From Onchocerca volvulus (Eukaryota > Nematoda > Chromadorea > Rhabditida > Onchocercidae): a stretch of DNA of 64,000 nucleotides. Positions within the stretch are counted from its first letter, which is position 1. The number at the start of each line of letters is the position of its first letter. The stretch spans positions 620,001-684,000 of the forward strand of contig HG738137.1 of assembly GCA_000499405.2 (NCBI GenBank), written 5' to 3'. Below, one piece after another: positions 24,401 to 54,563 of the stretch. The notes below the pieces were generated by a model. It was not told the DNA's origin, did no database searches, and saw only the letters and a list, made by a program, of their open reading frames with translations. Both the position numbers and the translations under genes were made by a program.

Positions 24401-27120
24401 GAAAAACTTATCAAGGTGAACTGGAGAAGAGGGGGAAAAGGAATTTGACGAATTTGAAATTCCGCTTATTCGTTTTGTAGCTGAAAGTGTCCCGTTTGGA
24501 ATATCTTGCTTTTCCCACTTCAATAACGTTTGGGTTTTGTGCTGCGTTGCGACTCGCGTTCCGCGTCCTTCCTTTCCTGCAGTGATGATGTTGGTGGTGG
24601 CGATGATAGTTATGGTATTTCCGAAGCTGACTATGAAGTTTATAGGATTTTGGAACGATCGAAAGTAGTCTTCTTGAGCCTAATCGTCCAGTAATCACTG
24701 TTTCCACTTCGAGGGTTTTTTTAATCCTGGATAATTCCTACCGCTTGGATTTAGCGAGGTCCTTAACCTGTATTGATATGATAGCTGTTTATTGATCGCT
24801 GATTCGCCACATCGGAAATTTAGTTGTGATCGGTATATGTGTGTATGTATATGTGTGCGTGTTGATATATCATTCTATAGTGATATGAATTGTGTTTTGT
24901 GCAAGATTTTTTAAAGAGATAAGACGGAGAGTTTTATTTTCTTGGGATATATTAGATGGTGGTATCTGGGGAATTTGATGGAGTATCGTCTGTATCTGAC
25001 CTATATATCCTCGATTATTAGATTATTTGAGGATTTTGTGAGGATTTTTGTTGCTATAGAATACGGACGAATGGCTATGTCTAGCTTTTGTATCAATTTC
25101 GGAATCTATACCGCTTCATTCACTCCATACCTGTCATGATTTGGGAACTCTCGGTTTGCGATATTGGATATTAATGGAGCGAAAACAAATCAATGTTTCG
25201 AATTCTTGTCTCGTTGTCTTACCGATTGTAAGCAAGTTAATCCGTATTGTTCATTGTTGATTCGTTCCATTCTTCATCATTTCACTCTACTCTTCAGTTC
25301 AGGTAGTATTATTTTCCGGGAAATAACTTTCGGTAATTTTGGTCATCATTTTTGGAACTCTTCCAAGTTTCTCCCTGTTACAATTCCGTTTCTTTCTAAA
25401 TGCTGGATTGTAATTGAATCCTAGAAAATACACCAATAAATGTCTGATTAGTCTATCTAATATATCCCGAAAGTAAAAAGAAACCCCATCTGCGGTAGAC
25501 TTTATTCCTGCAGTTTTACTTACTTCCGGCGGATTTTGTGCTGCATGAAGAGCGACGAATATTGCAGCGCTATATCCCTGAGTGTTCACTCACAAATGCC
25601 TTTTGGAATTTCTGTGTAATAATGATTGTTTTGGGTAGTGCAAAATTTTGAATGCGAATAATAATTGCAATGGTCTGAAAAAAAATTTTTTTTTAAAAAA
25701 GGAAAGAAAATTCTACATTTCAATTAAAACGAAGTTTATGATATTTTAATCTCTCTCTCTCTCTCTCAAGATAAACCGAGAGATTTTTAACAATTGAAAA
25801 AAGCCATAGTATACTATAATAGTGAGGAAGAAAATTATTTCTGCAAAGCTGAAAGATTGAGGAACTGATTCAATTTTAATTCAACCAAGACTGATTTTTT
25901 AGCTATAAAGATTGGTAGCATTTCTCTCTAAGAAATGTAAGAAAGAATGCCGGGGAGAAGAAGGGAAGAAGTTTCTTGTTATAGACTGATCTCTAATAGT
26001 TTGAGGCAGAGTATTCTATTTTGGATACTTGCTTGCTGAATAGCCGGAAAGAATTCGATCAAATGGACTGGTGAGAAAAAATGAGAAAGAGACGACTGTA
26101 AAATTACTCGATTAATTAATTGAGCTAGTTTTGTCGACGAAAATTTTAAAATTTTGATCACTTGTCTTTTCAAATTTGAAATTGACTGGGAGGTTTTATG
26201 TTGTTTTTTCTTTAAAATTGATTTTAATTTTCACATTTGTGAAGATGTTAAAAATTGTATCTGTTAACTGCGACTTCTGTAACTGTTTGAGACAAAATAT
26301 GTAAATTCCAAAATTTTCGAAAAATTAGAATGATATCCATAAAAATAATTCAAAAACTTTGGAATTTATATGCTTTGTAAGAAATAAAATATCTTTGAGA
26401 GTTTTGACGAAATTGTGAAAACTCTTCCAGAATTTTTATTTTCAATGTTCATTGATGAGAAGAATTATGAAAATTTCCACTTCCTTCCGTTTAATCCAAA
26501 GGGTGTTTTTTTAGTAATCGATAATTCGCTTAAATTATCATCTACTACAATAATTCTTATCTTAATTATTTTGCTTATTCCCCTTTTTTCGAAGTAATTG
26601 AAAACAAACCTAATTGGATTCATTTATTTTTCTATACAAATCTTTAAGATGTATATCTACGGAACTTTTACATAATATTATAATTAAGCTAAAAGCGTTA
26701 AACGTGATATGAATCGGAGAAATAGTTTTATTCATCATGCTGATGATATTCGATACAGACAAGCTTGACTATGTTCTCATATCTATTTATTGTTATTTAT
26801 TTTTTCTCTAATCGGAAAAGTTGGATGTAGTTAGATATTTGAACATTATAACTTGTCTTTCCATTGATACTTAGTTTAATCTAACATATAATCCTCATAT
26901 GTTTAGAATTATCCGACAAAGAAAAGAAATTTGACGAAATATTAATGATAAAATCAAAATTAAAAAAAATTTTTACAAATTTCAGATTGGAAATTTCCAT
27001 CCTCTTTCATCAATGATTTGAAGGATAAAAGTAGTAATTTGCATTGTATTATACTGTTCATCATTTCATTGCTATATACAATATCCATATGTTATTCCTG
27101 TTGTCTGTGTATATGGAAGG
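24401..27120. promoter_or_regulatory. Upstream region of the CHD1 gene
   Basis: 24400-25600 is noticeably less A+T-rich than its neighbours and carries several open frames on both strands (for example minus 24411-24707 and 25299-25589). None shows a domain or a believable exon structure. It may hold the CHD1 core promoter. A TG-rich run lies near 24836-24862 and a (TC)n tract at 25750-25767. At 26976-26985 AAATTTCAG is a good acceptor 136 nt before the CHD1 ATG and may be the trans-splice or 5'UTR splice site. Confidence 0.4.
25750..25767. repeat. (TC)9 microsatellite
   Basis: An uninterrupted TC run of 18 bases lies in the region upstream of the CHD1 gene. Confidence 0.9.
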
Positions 27121-44054
<16,934 letters not shown>

Positions 44055-44169
44055 CATTAAAATTCGTTTTATATTTGTTTTTTCCTTTCAAAATAACTAT
44101 TTACGGGTCAAACAGCTATGCAGCGTAAATTGTACAGTTTTTTCTTTTTTTTTCCTTTTTTTTAAATGC

Positions 44170-44188
44170 AATAAAAGGCCAAAATAAA
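44170..44188 (+). terminator. Poly(A) signals of the CHD1 gene
   Basis: Two AATAAA hexamers at 44170-44175 and 44183-44188 lie 116-134 nt after the TAG at 44052-44054, giving a short 3'UTR. Confidence 0.65.
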
Positions 44189-44199
44189 TTTGAATTCGT

Positions 44200-46425
44200 C
44201 TTGAATTTACAGCTATCATCCTCAAAGAGTATTACGAAATTGAAAATTTTTAGGATAGAAAGAACATGCTGGAAGTTGGATATTGCACTTCTTATTCTGC
44301 TTCTAATATAAATTCTTCTTATAAAGGTTTTTTGCGCTCTATTTCAGATGATTTTATTATGTTTAAGGAATCGTTTCTCTTCTTCAAACTTTATTCCTTA
44401 TATGATATTTTGATAAATTTTCCGAATCGTAGCTCCCTAACACATTGTTCAGCTGGCATTAGATCACTTTGACAGCATGTTCCCATGGCTTAATTTTGTT
44501 TTATATTTTTCCTCATTTTTCCCATAGGGGGAAATATGAAGAAAGTTGAATAATTTATTTCACGGCATTTTTCTCTTTCGAAATTTTTTACTATTTACTT
44601 ATTCTGTATACATTCATATGTGATTGTGAATATGTTAATATTAGGAATAAAACTAAGTAATCGAAATGGGATTTAAGACGTAAGTTTTGTTTTGATTTTT
44701 TTCTTTCATGTATAGAAATCCATAACTTTTATGTAAACTAAGTTAATCGATGGAACAGTAAATACATTAAAAATTTGGAGTTTTGATGTATAATGTTAAA
44801 ATTTAGATGGTTCAGTATTGTGAAATTTGGATGACATCGCAATATTTGTTTATGAAAGCTAATTGGAATTATATCAGTCGTAATGGTACAAACTCATGAT
44901 GTAGAAGTTTACATTAAAACCTTGTGTTTGTTTTTCTCGTCTTAAATTTTTTCCACATCTTTGTACCGTAACAAACTATTCATATACTATTTCCAAATCT
45001 TTGATAACCTATTTATATTATCTATCCATCTTCTTCGTACTGTTTTTGACTAGTTTTCTTTCATCTAATTTGCATTAAATAATATATAATGAAGTGTATT
45101 TGATCATATCCTTTCAATGACACTCCATGATCATGCGATTACTGGTAATAACACACAGTTCTAATTATTCCTCTAATCATTCCTGATAAGACATCAAATG
45201 AATTAGTCGATAGGACATCAAGGATTCTAACAAGAATAATAATTGTGGATATTTGAGCACGAATTAATAATAGTAGGATGACTAGAACTTCATACAAATT
45301 AGATTCAGTTAATGAGAAAACACATTAGTTAGACAGATTGTCAGGGTAACGCAATTATCTTAGTAATTATAATCTAGAAGTGGGAAGTAATTAAAGGATA
45401 TAAAATTGTTGATATCAAGGGAATGATATAATAAAAATTACGAAAAAGAATAATTCGCTTTAAGAACATGAAATAATACACATCAAGCATGATATAATAC
45501 AAGTTAAGGATATGAAATCCAGATTATTGATATGACATAAGTTACAGGCATGTATCGATTCAAATTTAGAATTAATACAATTGACTATATGAAGTAGATC
45601 GTACTAAGATGTACATCACAATGTGGTGTATTTTACATAACATAGGAAATTTGAAAAAATTAAAATTAAACATGCAAAATAATTCACACTAAAGATCAGA
45701 CGTGATATAGTTTCAAGAGCAATTCATAATGCAATAGATTCATACATTTTCACTTTTTCTGAAATAGTTGATACAAGCTAATATGGTGCGAATAATAACT
45801 GCAAAGAAATAATTGGAGGGATTTAATTGGAGTATTGAGTTTGTGTTTTAATGTCTGCTTCTCATCTTTTTTTCAGCCCTAACCAACTATGAAATCCGTA
45901 TTTTGAGTGGAAAGGTGGAAGGTCAAATAAACTTGCGAACTCCTCCCCCAACTACTCATCTTTTGCAACCATGCGTATTTTACATACTGCTTAGAGTGCT
46001 TGCATTTAACGGACCACGGTTCTGGCGTTACGGCCATGTTAGTTGTCATTACAACGGATTTTATTAGGGCTTTGTTTGGTCAGTGCAGGGATACTCGTTG
46101 GTTCGGGTTCGGATGATCTTATATTTTCTGTAATGTGAGGAGTTATTATTGGGTATGATAAGTAGGCTTAATGTGAAATACATGATTGGGATAGAATTCG
46201 AGAGGTGATCAATTAATTCGTTATACAGAGATGAGTCATTTTGGGACAATTTAAAAGTTTTGAAATTTCGAATTTTGTTTCAACTAAAAACGAGGAGATG
46301 AAGAGATGTACTCATAAATGATTCTAGACTAAATCCTGTAACCAAATTTAAGCATGATGTTGTTATATTTATGTGAGACGCATTTCCGCCAGGCTATGTA
46401 AGTTTTCGAAAATTTTCATAATTTA
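44200..46425. other. Intergenic region between CHD1 and ubiquilin genes
   Basis: No supported gene. Around 45410-45560 there are diverged direct repeats of an A+T-rich motif resembling CATGATATAATACAAGTTAA, spaced about 30 bp. The part 45870-46130 is less A+T-rich than the rest and lies 300-550 bp before the ubiquilin start, a plausible promoter. The 2.4-kb gap argues against an operon with CHD1, since nematode operon genes normally lie much closer. Confidence 0.45.
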
Positions 46426-46433
46426 GACCAAGA
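46418..46433 (+). promoter_or_regulatory. Likely spliced-leader acceptor of the ubiquilin gene
   Basis: CATAATTTAG is followed by ACCAAGA and the ATG at 46434. The acceptor AG is at 46425-46426, giving a 7-nt 5'UTR after splicing, the typical distance for trans-spliced nematode messages. Confidence 0.55.
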
Positions 46434-47434
46434 ATGACGGATTCTGGTAGTGACGAAGAGGTTCAAAACAAAGTAAACTTGAAAGTCAAAACTACTACGG
46501 AAGGCTATGATATTACGGTGCCGGAAAAAGCTACTATTTTAAAGGTATCCACTTGCAGTTTGATTTGGTTTTTCATGATGAAACTACCTAAAGTGTGACC
46601 ACAGCTTCATATCTTCTTTTTTCAATTGCATTCTGATATTCCTTACATGTTATATTCTAATTTGCCGAAATTTGCCAGAATTATGAGTCATCATCTGCGG
46701 TCGACCATTACAATTAAAAATTTTTTGAGATTTTAGTGCACCCATTTGAAAAATCTTCTGTTAAGATTATTCAAGCTACTTATTTTTTATTGCTCTTGGT
46801 TTTATATCTTTTTGCTGAGCCTATTTAGTTCCAAGTGCCATCACAGTACTAGATAACTTCTGAAACTATAATTAAGGAAATGCATTTCATCATCATTATT
46901 TTTATTGTAATGATAATTGAAATTCCAGGTTAAGACAGTACTATCGACGAAAATTAATCAACCGCCTGAAAAGCTCTGTCTCATCTTTTCCGGTAAAATT
47001 TTGAAAGATCACGAAACACTTACTAAACTTTGTAAGTTAAGTTTCATTGACTTTATTTTGACATCTCTCTGACATTTTTTTTTTCAAAAAAACTTCTTTA
47101 TAGATAGAAGTATCAGTAAATTTTTTAATTTCCATATTTCTGACATTGCGTTTTTATTTACTACGATTCTCATTCTGTTATGTTAGGGAAAATTTTGGAT
47201 GGTAGGGAAAATACATATAAAAGCTGAGTGAAAATTATATTTGAAGTGAATACTTTATTTTTGCATCGATATCTTTTGTCGCTGTTTGGCATCTTATTTT
47301 GAACCGATTATTTTCAGCTATTAAAGATGGCATGGCCATTCATCTTGTCATACGAAATTCGCAGCGGGTAAGAAGAATTTCACCTGATTTTTTTTCCCAA
47401 ATAATTTATTGTTTTCAAATTTTATTTTTAATTA

Positions 47435-47478
<44 letters not shown>

Positions 47479-50400
47479 TATTAATTAATTAATTAAGTAA
47501 TTAATTAATTAACAGGTGTTAATTAACATCAAAGGCATAATTTTTAATCAAAAAAATAATTCATATTTAAAGGATTAATTAATTAATTATTTAACTGTTA
47601 CAGCCCGCTGCAACTGGTACTGCTTCTGGAACGGGATCAACTTCAGTAACTCTTTTTTTATCATTTTCGGATTTTAAAAAATTATATTCAGATTTCCGTT
47701 GTAATAACTGAAACATTTACTCAGATATCATTTTTTTATTTTTATTATTTTTTTTTTAACACATATTGTTCTTCTCTTCTTTCTAATTTTCCTCAAAATT
47801 TTTTATTAAAACAGACTACAACAATGGGGGCAAATCCAATGGGTGGCGCATTGGGAATGGCACAGCATATGATGCAAAACCCAGAAGCAATACGCGAAAT
47901 GACCAATAGTCCAATAGTTCAATCATTGCTGAACAATCCGGATATAATACGGTCACTGATTGCTGATAATCCACAGATTCAACAGGTTATTGAGGTAATC
48001 TTTATCCCTTTCTGTTTTTATCATAAAAATGAAGGAACAGGAAGAAAAGATGAATTATCCAGCTTTTGAATCATAAATATTTCTGTCCTAACAAAGTCTT
48101 TATTTTGGTAGATAATTTTTGACCGATCGATTAATGCTCAAATGTTGATTCTAGTCAAATCCCGAGCTAGGCCATTTGTTGAATGATCCGGAAGTTATTC
48201 GACAGACTATCGAAATGGTAAGAAATCCGAGCATGTTCCAAGAATTGATGCGTAGCCGTGATCAAGCAATACGAAATCTTCAGGTTTTGATTAACACTGT
48301 TCTGTTCTTGTCCAGTCTTTAATTGAGACTTGAAATTTTCCAGGATTTGAAAATCTAATATTGAGCTAGAAAAATCGATTAAATTGTTGAATACTAATTA
48401 GCATAGAAATAATGGTCATTTCAGGGTATTCCGGGCGGACAAGCAGCATTACAGCGTTTATATCAAGACGTACAGGAACCACTATTGAACAGTGCAACAA
48501 GTACTTTCGCTAACAATCCCTTTGCAACTTTAGTAGATAATTCCAATAATACGGGTAAGATTTTATTACATTTCATTTGTATTTTTTCATAAATTTATAT
48601 CCATTAATTCTTTATTTGGTCTTATTATTTATTGCGAAATTCTTGCTTTTTAAACTAGGATCACATAATGAGTGATCAGTTGTTTGCTTTCAAAAAATTT
48701 TTAATTAAATTACCATTTTTATCATTCAGCTTCACGTAGTCAACGTGCTGGTGTTGAAAATGCTGAAGCATTGCCAAATCCTTGGAGTAATACTACCAAT
48801 ACATCTGGTTCCACATCTGCCAATACAGGCGCTGGTAGCGGTACTCCCTCTCAATCTTCAGCGAATATACTGGCTGGTAAATTGCTATAATTATCTCAAT
48901 TTTTTTTCATTTTGCTAATATTAGTAATTAATTTATTCTACATAACTGTGAAATATATCTCCAGAATTGCTTAATTTTTAATATACTATTTCTAAAGTAT
49001 GCCATACTGTTACAAGTTTCTCCCTCTTTCTCCCTTTTTCTTTATCTCTGTTTGTCATCTATTTTATTGTGTTCTCTGCACAGGAAGTTATAAAAACCTG
49101 GTCTTGAGAGTTTAACTTACTTATAATTGGATGTTAAACTCTCATTTATTTTTTCCTGAATAAGGAAAATAGAGGGAAATGTCTTTTATTTCATTGTCAT
49201 TAGCATTATGTCATAATCTCATCTATTCAATTATTTTTGGAAGGAAAAAGAAGATGTAATTAAAACCAAATTAAAAATGAAACTGACAGGGAAAGATGAA
49301 ATATAAAGCCCAGCGCTCTTAACGTGCAGTGAGTATATTTTGTGATCTTTCCATTACAGAACTTGCAAATACTCTTGGTTTGTCAGAAAATCCGCCAATG
49401 TTGTCTGACCCGAATGTTTATGCACGATTGCTCAACAGCGAGATGTTTACTAATACTATGAATATGATTCGGCAAAATCCATCGTTATTAACACAGGTTA
49501 AAATTTTTTGTTTTTATTTTACTTGATGTTTTTGAGAAAGGCTTAAGAAATACTTTATTCACGATTTCAGATGCTCTCGTCGGGTCCAGCAGTTTCGTCG
49601 ACTATGGAACAATACATACGGAATGCTCTACCACATTTCCGGAATACGGTAAAATTTTAAAATTGTTTTTTTTTCTTTTTTTTTTTTTTAAAGGGAATCT
49701 GAATCCGGACAAATCGAATTCTCATTTTTTGTTACTGAGAGTATTTTGATTTTCCTAAATTATTTTTAACGGCAACTGTCGTAATGATTTCGCAAAATGT
49801 GTGCTCATTTCAAAATTTTAAAATGTTTTGTGAGATTTCCGGATGCTGGAACTCTATGTTGTTAGTATTGTAAAAAGTAACACTATAATAAATTGGGGAA
49901 AATATAAATGATGAAACTAGATATTTAAATATCTAGATAATGAAACTCAAGTAGAAGTGGTAGGAATCTAAAGATCACTAGAAAGTTTGTAAACTTCTAT
50001 CAAATTTTCAGATGCAAAATCCGGAAATGTTGCGAGCAATTTCTAATCCGAGAGTGCTCGAAGCATTCCAACAAATTCATACTGGCATGGATACTTTACG
50101 TCGTGAAGCTCCACAGCTTTTACCTGCTGGATTGTAAGTAGATTTTTTTATTCATTACTATTCACATAAAAATATAGAAATTCCTACTTATATATAATAT
50201 GTAAACGTTTTTCTTTCGGTTAATAATATTCTCTTTCCAGTTTTCCAACTGCTCCAGTGCCAACTACAACAGCATCTAGTACTGCCATGAGGTTTGCATC
50301 TTACCACTTTCCTGCAGTGTCAGACAAAGCTAAAATTTTTCTTCCCTTAAGATGCTTTTTAAATCGGAAAATGAAAAATGTAATTAGTGGTGACGATTGT

Positions 50401-51752
50401 CGATCAATTGATCTATGCCTTATAATTTAGACGACAAAATGTCGTTCAAAAACTCGTGTTTTCTTTTTTTTTAGCGATTCAACTGCAAATGGCGCAGCAC
50501 CAGGTTCAGGAACGACGACAACAACGGCTTCCTCTACTCCGACCACCGAACAAGCAATGATGATGCTTAATTTGATTAGACAAATGACTGGCACAAATCT
50601 TGTAAGTTCAGTGGGACTTTCAGTGAAAGTTGAGCAATAGTAAGAATCATTTCAGAGCATTAATACAGATTTAAGATTTTGTCCTTTTTCGTAACTGCTT
50701 AGTGCTAGCATTTTACTTATTGCATATATGATTGAAGTTGTAATCTATGTGTGATTATTCTTTATGTATCGGAATCATAAGTCAAATCTGAAATACGCGT
50801 AATATAAAATGAAATTCCTTGGTATATTTCTCAGGAATTTTTGTTTTTTCAAGAACAACAATGAAGTATGGATTTTCAGGGTGGATCGACACAACCACCA
50901 GAAGAGCGTTATCGTAGTCAATTAGAGCAGTTAACAAGTATGGGATTCAGTAATCAAGAGGCGAATATTCAAGGTAATTTTAAGACTTGAAAATTTCCTG
51001 GATCGGGTAGTTTGCAGAATTATCATGAAATGTTCTTGATCTTTCTATCTTTAATATTCAGTTTCCTACTAGTGATATGATTGCGCTATTTCTTCCAACT
51101 TTAGGCTTATTTTCTGACTTTATGCCCCCCTAGAATTCTCATATGTTGTTCAAACCAGGGAAATAATTAGTTATCACTTTGATTTAATTGAACAACATAC
51201 AGCACTTTCATTTTTTGGCTTACTTTAAGTTACTCGGGTTTGAATTTCTTTTCTGGTTTAAGAAAATAATCAGTATTAAATTATGCAATAGGAATTGAAT
51301 CGAAGACGAAACATTTTGTTGTACACATACATGAACATCTTTTAAAGTAGCATTAACTGATAATGGAAGAAGAGAAAGGCAGAAATCTATGCTTGAAAGA
51401 ATTATTTTTCTGTCTGCAATGATTATATTCTGCTTTAGGTAGGTACATGTTCTGCGTATAAACTGTCAAATACTTAGCACCATCTCAGTGAATTATTTTT
51501 GTTTTGTTTTTTTTTTTTTTCAAGTGTCCTAGTATATGAGTATTGTAATAATGATATATATATATACATATATTATTCGGTATATTGAGAAATTAGCGAT
51601 AGAAAAAGATTCTATTATGAACATAAGGATCAAATACGCCAGGATAATTTTCGAATAATTGCTGTAATATTTTCTTTGTAGCACTACTTGCGACATTTGG
51701 TGATGTAAACGCCGCGATCGATCGACTTCTAAGCGGTGCTGGACAACAATGA
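46434..51752 (+). CDS. ubql-1: Ubiquilin (UBL-STI1-UBA proteasome shuttle)
   Basis: Exons: 46434-46544, 46929-47031, 47318-47367, 47604-47645, 47815-47994, 48155-48283, 48425-48554, 48730-48876, 49360-49496, 49571-49648, 50012-50133, 50241-50291, 50475-50601, 50880-50973, 51682-51752. Phases close to 523 residues. The N-terminal ubiquitin-like domain (about 15-88) includes EKLCLIFSGKILKDHETL. STI1-type repeats rich in Met, Asn and Pro follow, such as MMQNPEAIREM and LLNDPEVIRQTIEMVRNPSM, with a second group at MIRQNPSLL and MQNPEMLRAISNPRV. Thr/Ser/Gly/Ala-rich linkers separate the domains. The C-terminal UBA domain (about 480-520) carries LEQLTSMGFSNQEA and GDVNAAIDRLL. Ubiquilins carry ubiquitylated or misfolded clients to the proteasome, the UBL binding the proteasome and the UBA binding ubiquitin. 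Every domain is present and nothing is truncated. Intron 3 carries a large simple repeat just before the 42-nt exon 4. Confidence 0.95.
47438..47512. repeat. (TTA)n and (TTAA)n microsatellite in ubiquilin intron 3
   Basis: About 14 TTA units (47438-47480) run directly into self-complementary TTAA/AATT repeats up to 47512. A second AATTAATT run lies at 47573-47590, just before the acceptor of the 42-nt exon 4. Confidence 0.9.
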
Positions 51753-54538
51753 TGTATACGTAAAAATCAGTCGCCACTTCTTTTTGATTGATTAGTCTGT
51801 CGAAATTTTATTGTAAATTCTAACTCGGCTGCAAATGAAATTCACTTCTTTCATAAGCTTAAATCTTTTAAATGAAAGTGGAATTATATTTGTCTTATTG
51901 ATATTTTATCATCTTTATAAATTGCGAATACGTTTTTAGGTCATAATTGAAAGCTATAAAAAATGTGAATCAAATGCTCTAGATTTTCGGCTACAAATAA
52001 TTCTATGAAATGGACAGAGTTTGATTGTATCGTGAAAATTATCAAAAAATTGTAGACTAAAGCAACTTCATTTGTATAGTTATGAATTTGATATTTAATG
52101 AATTTCAAAAATTGTATTAGACTTTTCTTATCAAGGTAGGGATTGCGACGACTTCCATAAAATATCCCTCTGTCATTCCATCTATTTTCTAATATTATCA
52201 TTCAGAAAATATTCTAATATCTAATATTATCGTTCATATATCAAATATTTAGCTTTGCTAAACAAATTTTGTGATTTATTCAAAGTCTTTATTTAGTTCC
52301 TCCCTTATTTTTGTCCTTTTTTAAAATGTAACTGCAGTAGTTTCATTTACTTGCAGCAGTTTTACTTTTACGTGCTGCAGCTTCATTATAAAGAGAATTC
52401 TGAGATGCTAGGAATAGTTCTCAATTGCAGAGTAGAGAAGTATTGCTTCCCTTCCAAAACATGCTTATATATGCTCTCCAATTTTATTGAATATTCAAAT
52501 TTTAATTTCATATTGAAGTATGGTTCTACTTAGTTCAAGATATTTCCCCTAACTTTAGATTTATTGCTGCTGTCTTTTGTGAGTCAATTTTTGTCTTGTT
52601 ATCCATTGAATGGCAAGTGGATAAGTTTACATAATTGATATAAATTTCATTACTCATTTTCTCCAGTTGCTTCATTTAAGATTAGCCTCTCAAAATGTGA
52701 TAAATAGTTGCAGTTTTTACGCTAAAGGTTTTTTCCAAATTGGTCATGGTACTTCCGTAATTTTGAAATAAAATCTTTTATTTTGTTTTTTATTGATTGA
52801 TTCGTTGAAATACAGTGCAGTTGTGGCCGTAATGTCATAATAATTTTATTCAATTAGTAATTAGTTTTAATTTTTGAAATTTACTTAGATTTCTTCATGA
52901 GCTTTTGTTGTCTAATCGTCTGCATCACTTCAAGGAGCATTCAAATATGGTGTGCAGAAATGAGCTTAAAGCAAGTGGAAAGTTTGGAAGAATTGATATA
53001 ATGATGGAATAGAATAAAGCGTCAGAGTACCAATCTAAAATGTTGTATGAACCAGATAGCAGATAAAAAGTTATTAGAAATTTTATTTCTTTATCAAATT
53101 CAAATAATGTAAAATAGTAAACGAAAAAAGAAGGATTATATCGTGGACAAAAGCTAATTAAGTTATGCGTAATGTAAGTAAATTATAAATAGAGTAAATA
53201 TATTGTAGTTTAATAGGTTTAATATTAAGTTAGACAAGAAAATTTTAGTTAATTTTTAACAAATTTGTTTATTATGTTTAACAAATATTTTCAATTTTTA
53301 CATATTAAAAGAAAAAAAATGGTATAAATGCATTGTAATTCATATTATTTGAATGGTATACTGTCTAAATTCAACACCTGACAATCATGTGTGATTTTTT
53401 TTCTTTTAATATCTTGGCATATGAAACATAAATAAAAATAACTTCAAATAAATAAATTTGGATAAATCAGATATTAAATAACATTTCGAGATAAATTTTA
53501 ATATTCATCTAAAAAAAAAAATAAATAAAAAATAAAATAGCAAAAAATACCACCAATAAGATGACATTTCACAGTATGCAAAACATTTTATTAAACATAT
53601 ATTGATTAAATAAAATATATGTATAATTAAGTTATTTTATTTGAAGTTATTTTTGGTCATTGTTATACGATCATTATTTGCCATCTTCTCAAATGTCGAC
53701 AACATTAATCATTTCTTTTTTTTTTTTTCGAGAAGAGAGCATCATCTTTTCATTGCTAATTTCAAGGATTAAATATTTGTTGGATCGATTATGATCTTCA
53801 GTGACATTCATCCAACTAATCCATCTAATATATTCTCTTATTTTTCATTTTTTTTTCCCCTTTTTTTCCCTTTCTTCCTGCAAAGAAAAAGTTTTTGCTT
53901 AATGATCAAAAAAAAGTCATTAATTGAATTGGTCAATTTCTTTTTTTACTGTTTATGCAGATTAGATATTTAATTATACATCAAATATTAGATTATGTGT
54001 CAAATATTTAATTTTATTTTTATTCCTAATAAAATGTAAGTTATGTACTGAAACAAAAATATTGTATTATTTAATTTTTTGCTGACAAATGAAAAAAAAA
54101 TAGATGTTCAATAAATAATAGGTTCTATCTAATGTTTCGGAATTATATGAATCTATGAAAGTTTTAATGATTATGAAATTGAAATTGCATTATATCTTCC
54201 AAATTTTATTACTTAAATTGAGCTTTTGTTTTATCCCTTTTATTTCAAATATTTTACTAATTTTGGTTATTTGAGATTTTATTTTCATCATATAATCAAT
54301 TAAGTTATTAATTTTTGTTTAAATTAAATTCATTTAAAAACTTTATCTACTTATTTATTTACTTATTCACATTCTATTTATTCAAGCTAATCAGTTCGCT
54401 TATTCATTTGTTTGATTAGTTATTGTTGTTTACTTAATTGCTCATTTGTTCGTTACCATTTATCTTGTTCGTTAAGCAATTAATGCCATTTGCATATTTC
54501 ATTTATTCAGCTGTATAAATTTTACAGTAGAATCATCC

Positions 54539-54563
54539 TTTTATTTATTTATTTATTTATTTT
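54539..54563. repeat. (TTTA)6 microsatellite
   Basis: A run of TTTA units lies in the gene-poor right-hand region. Surrounding sequence (54340-54480) holds looser copies of TTATTTA and TTATTCA. Confidence 0.8.

Noticed and set aside
24411..25589. Minus-strand open frames of 96-98 codons
   Set aside because: Composition is His/Arg/Asn-rich or featureless, exons cannot be joined in phase, and no domain is seen. Kept only as an unexplained compositional block.
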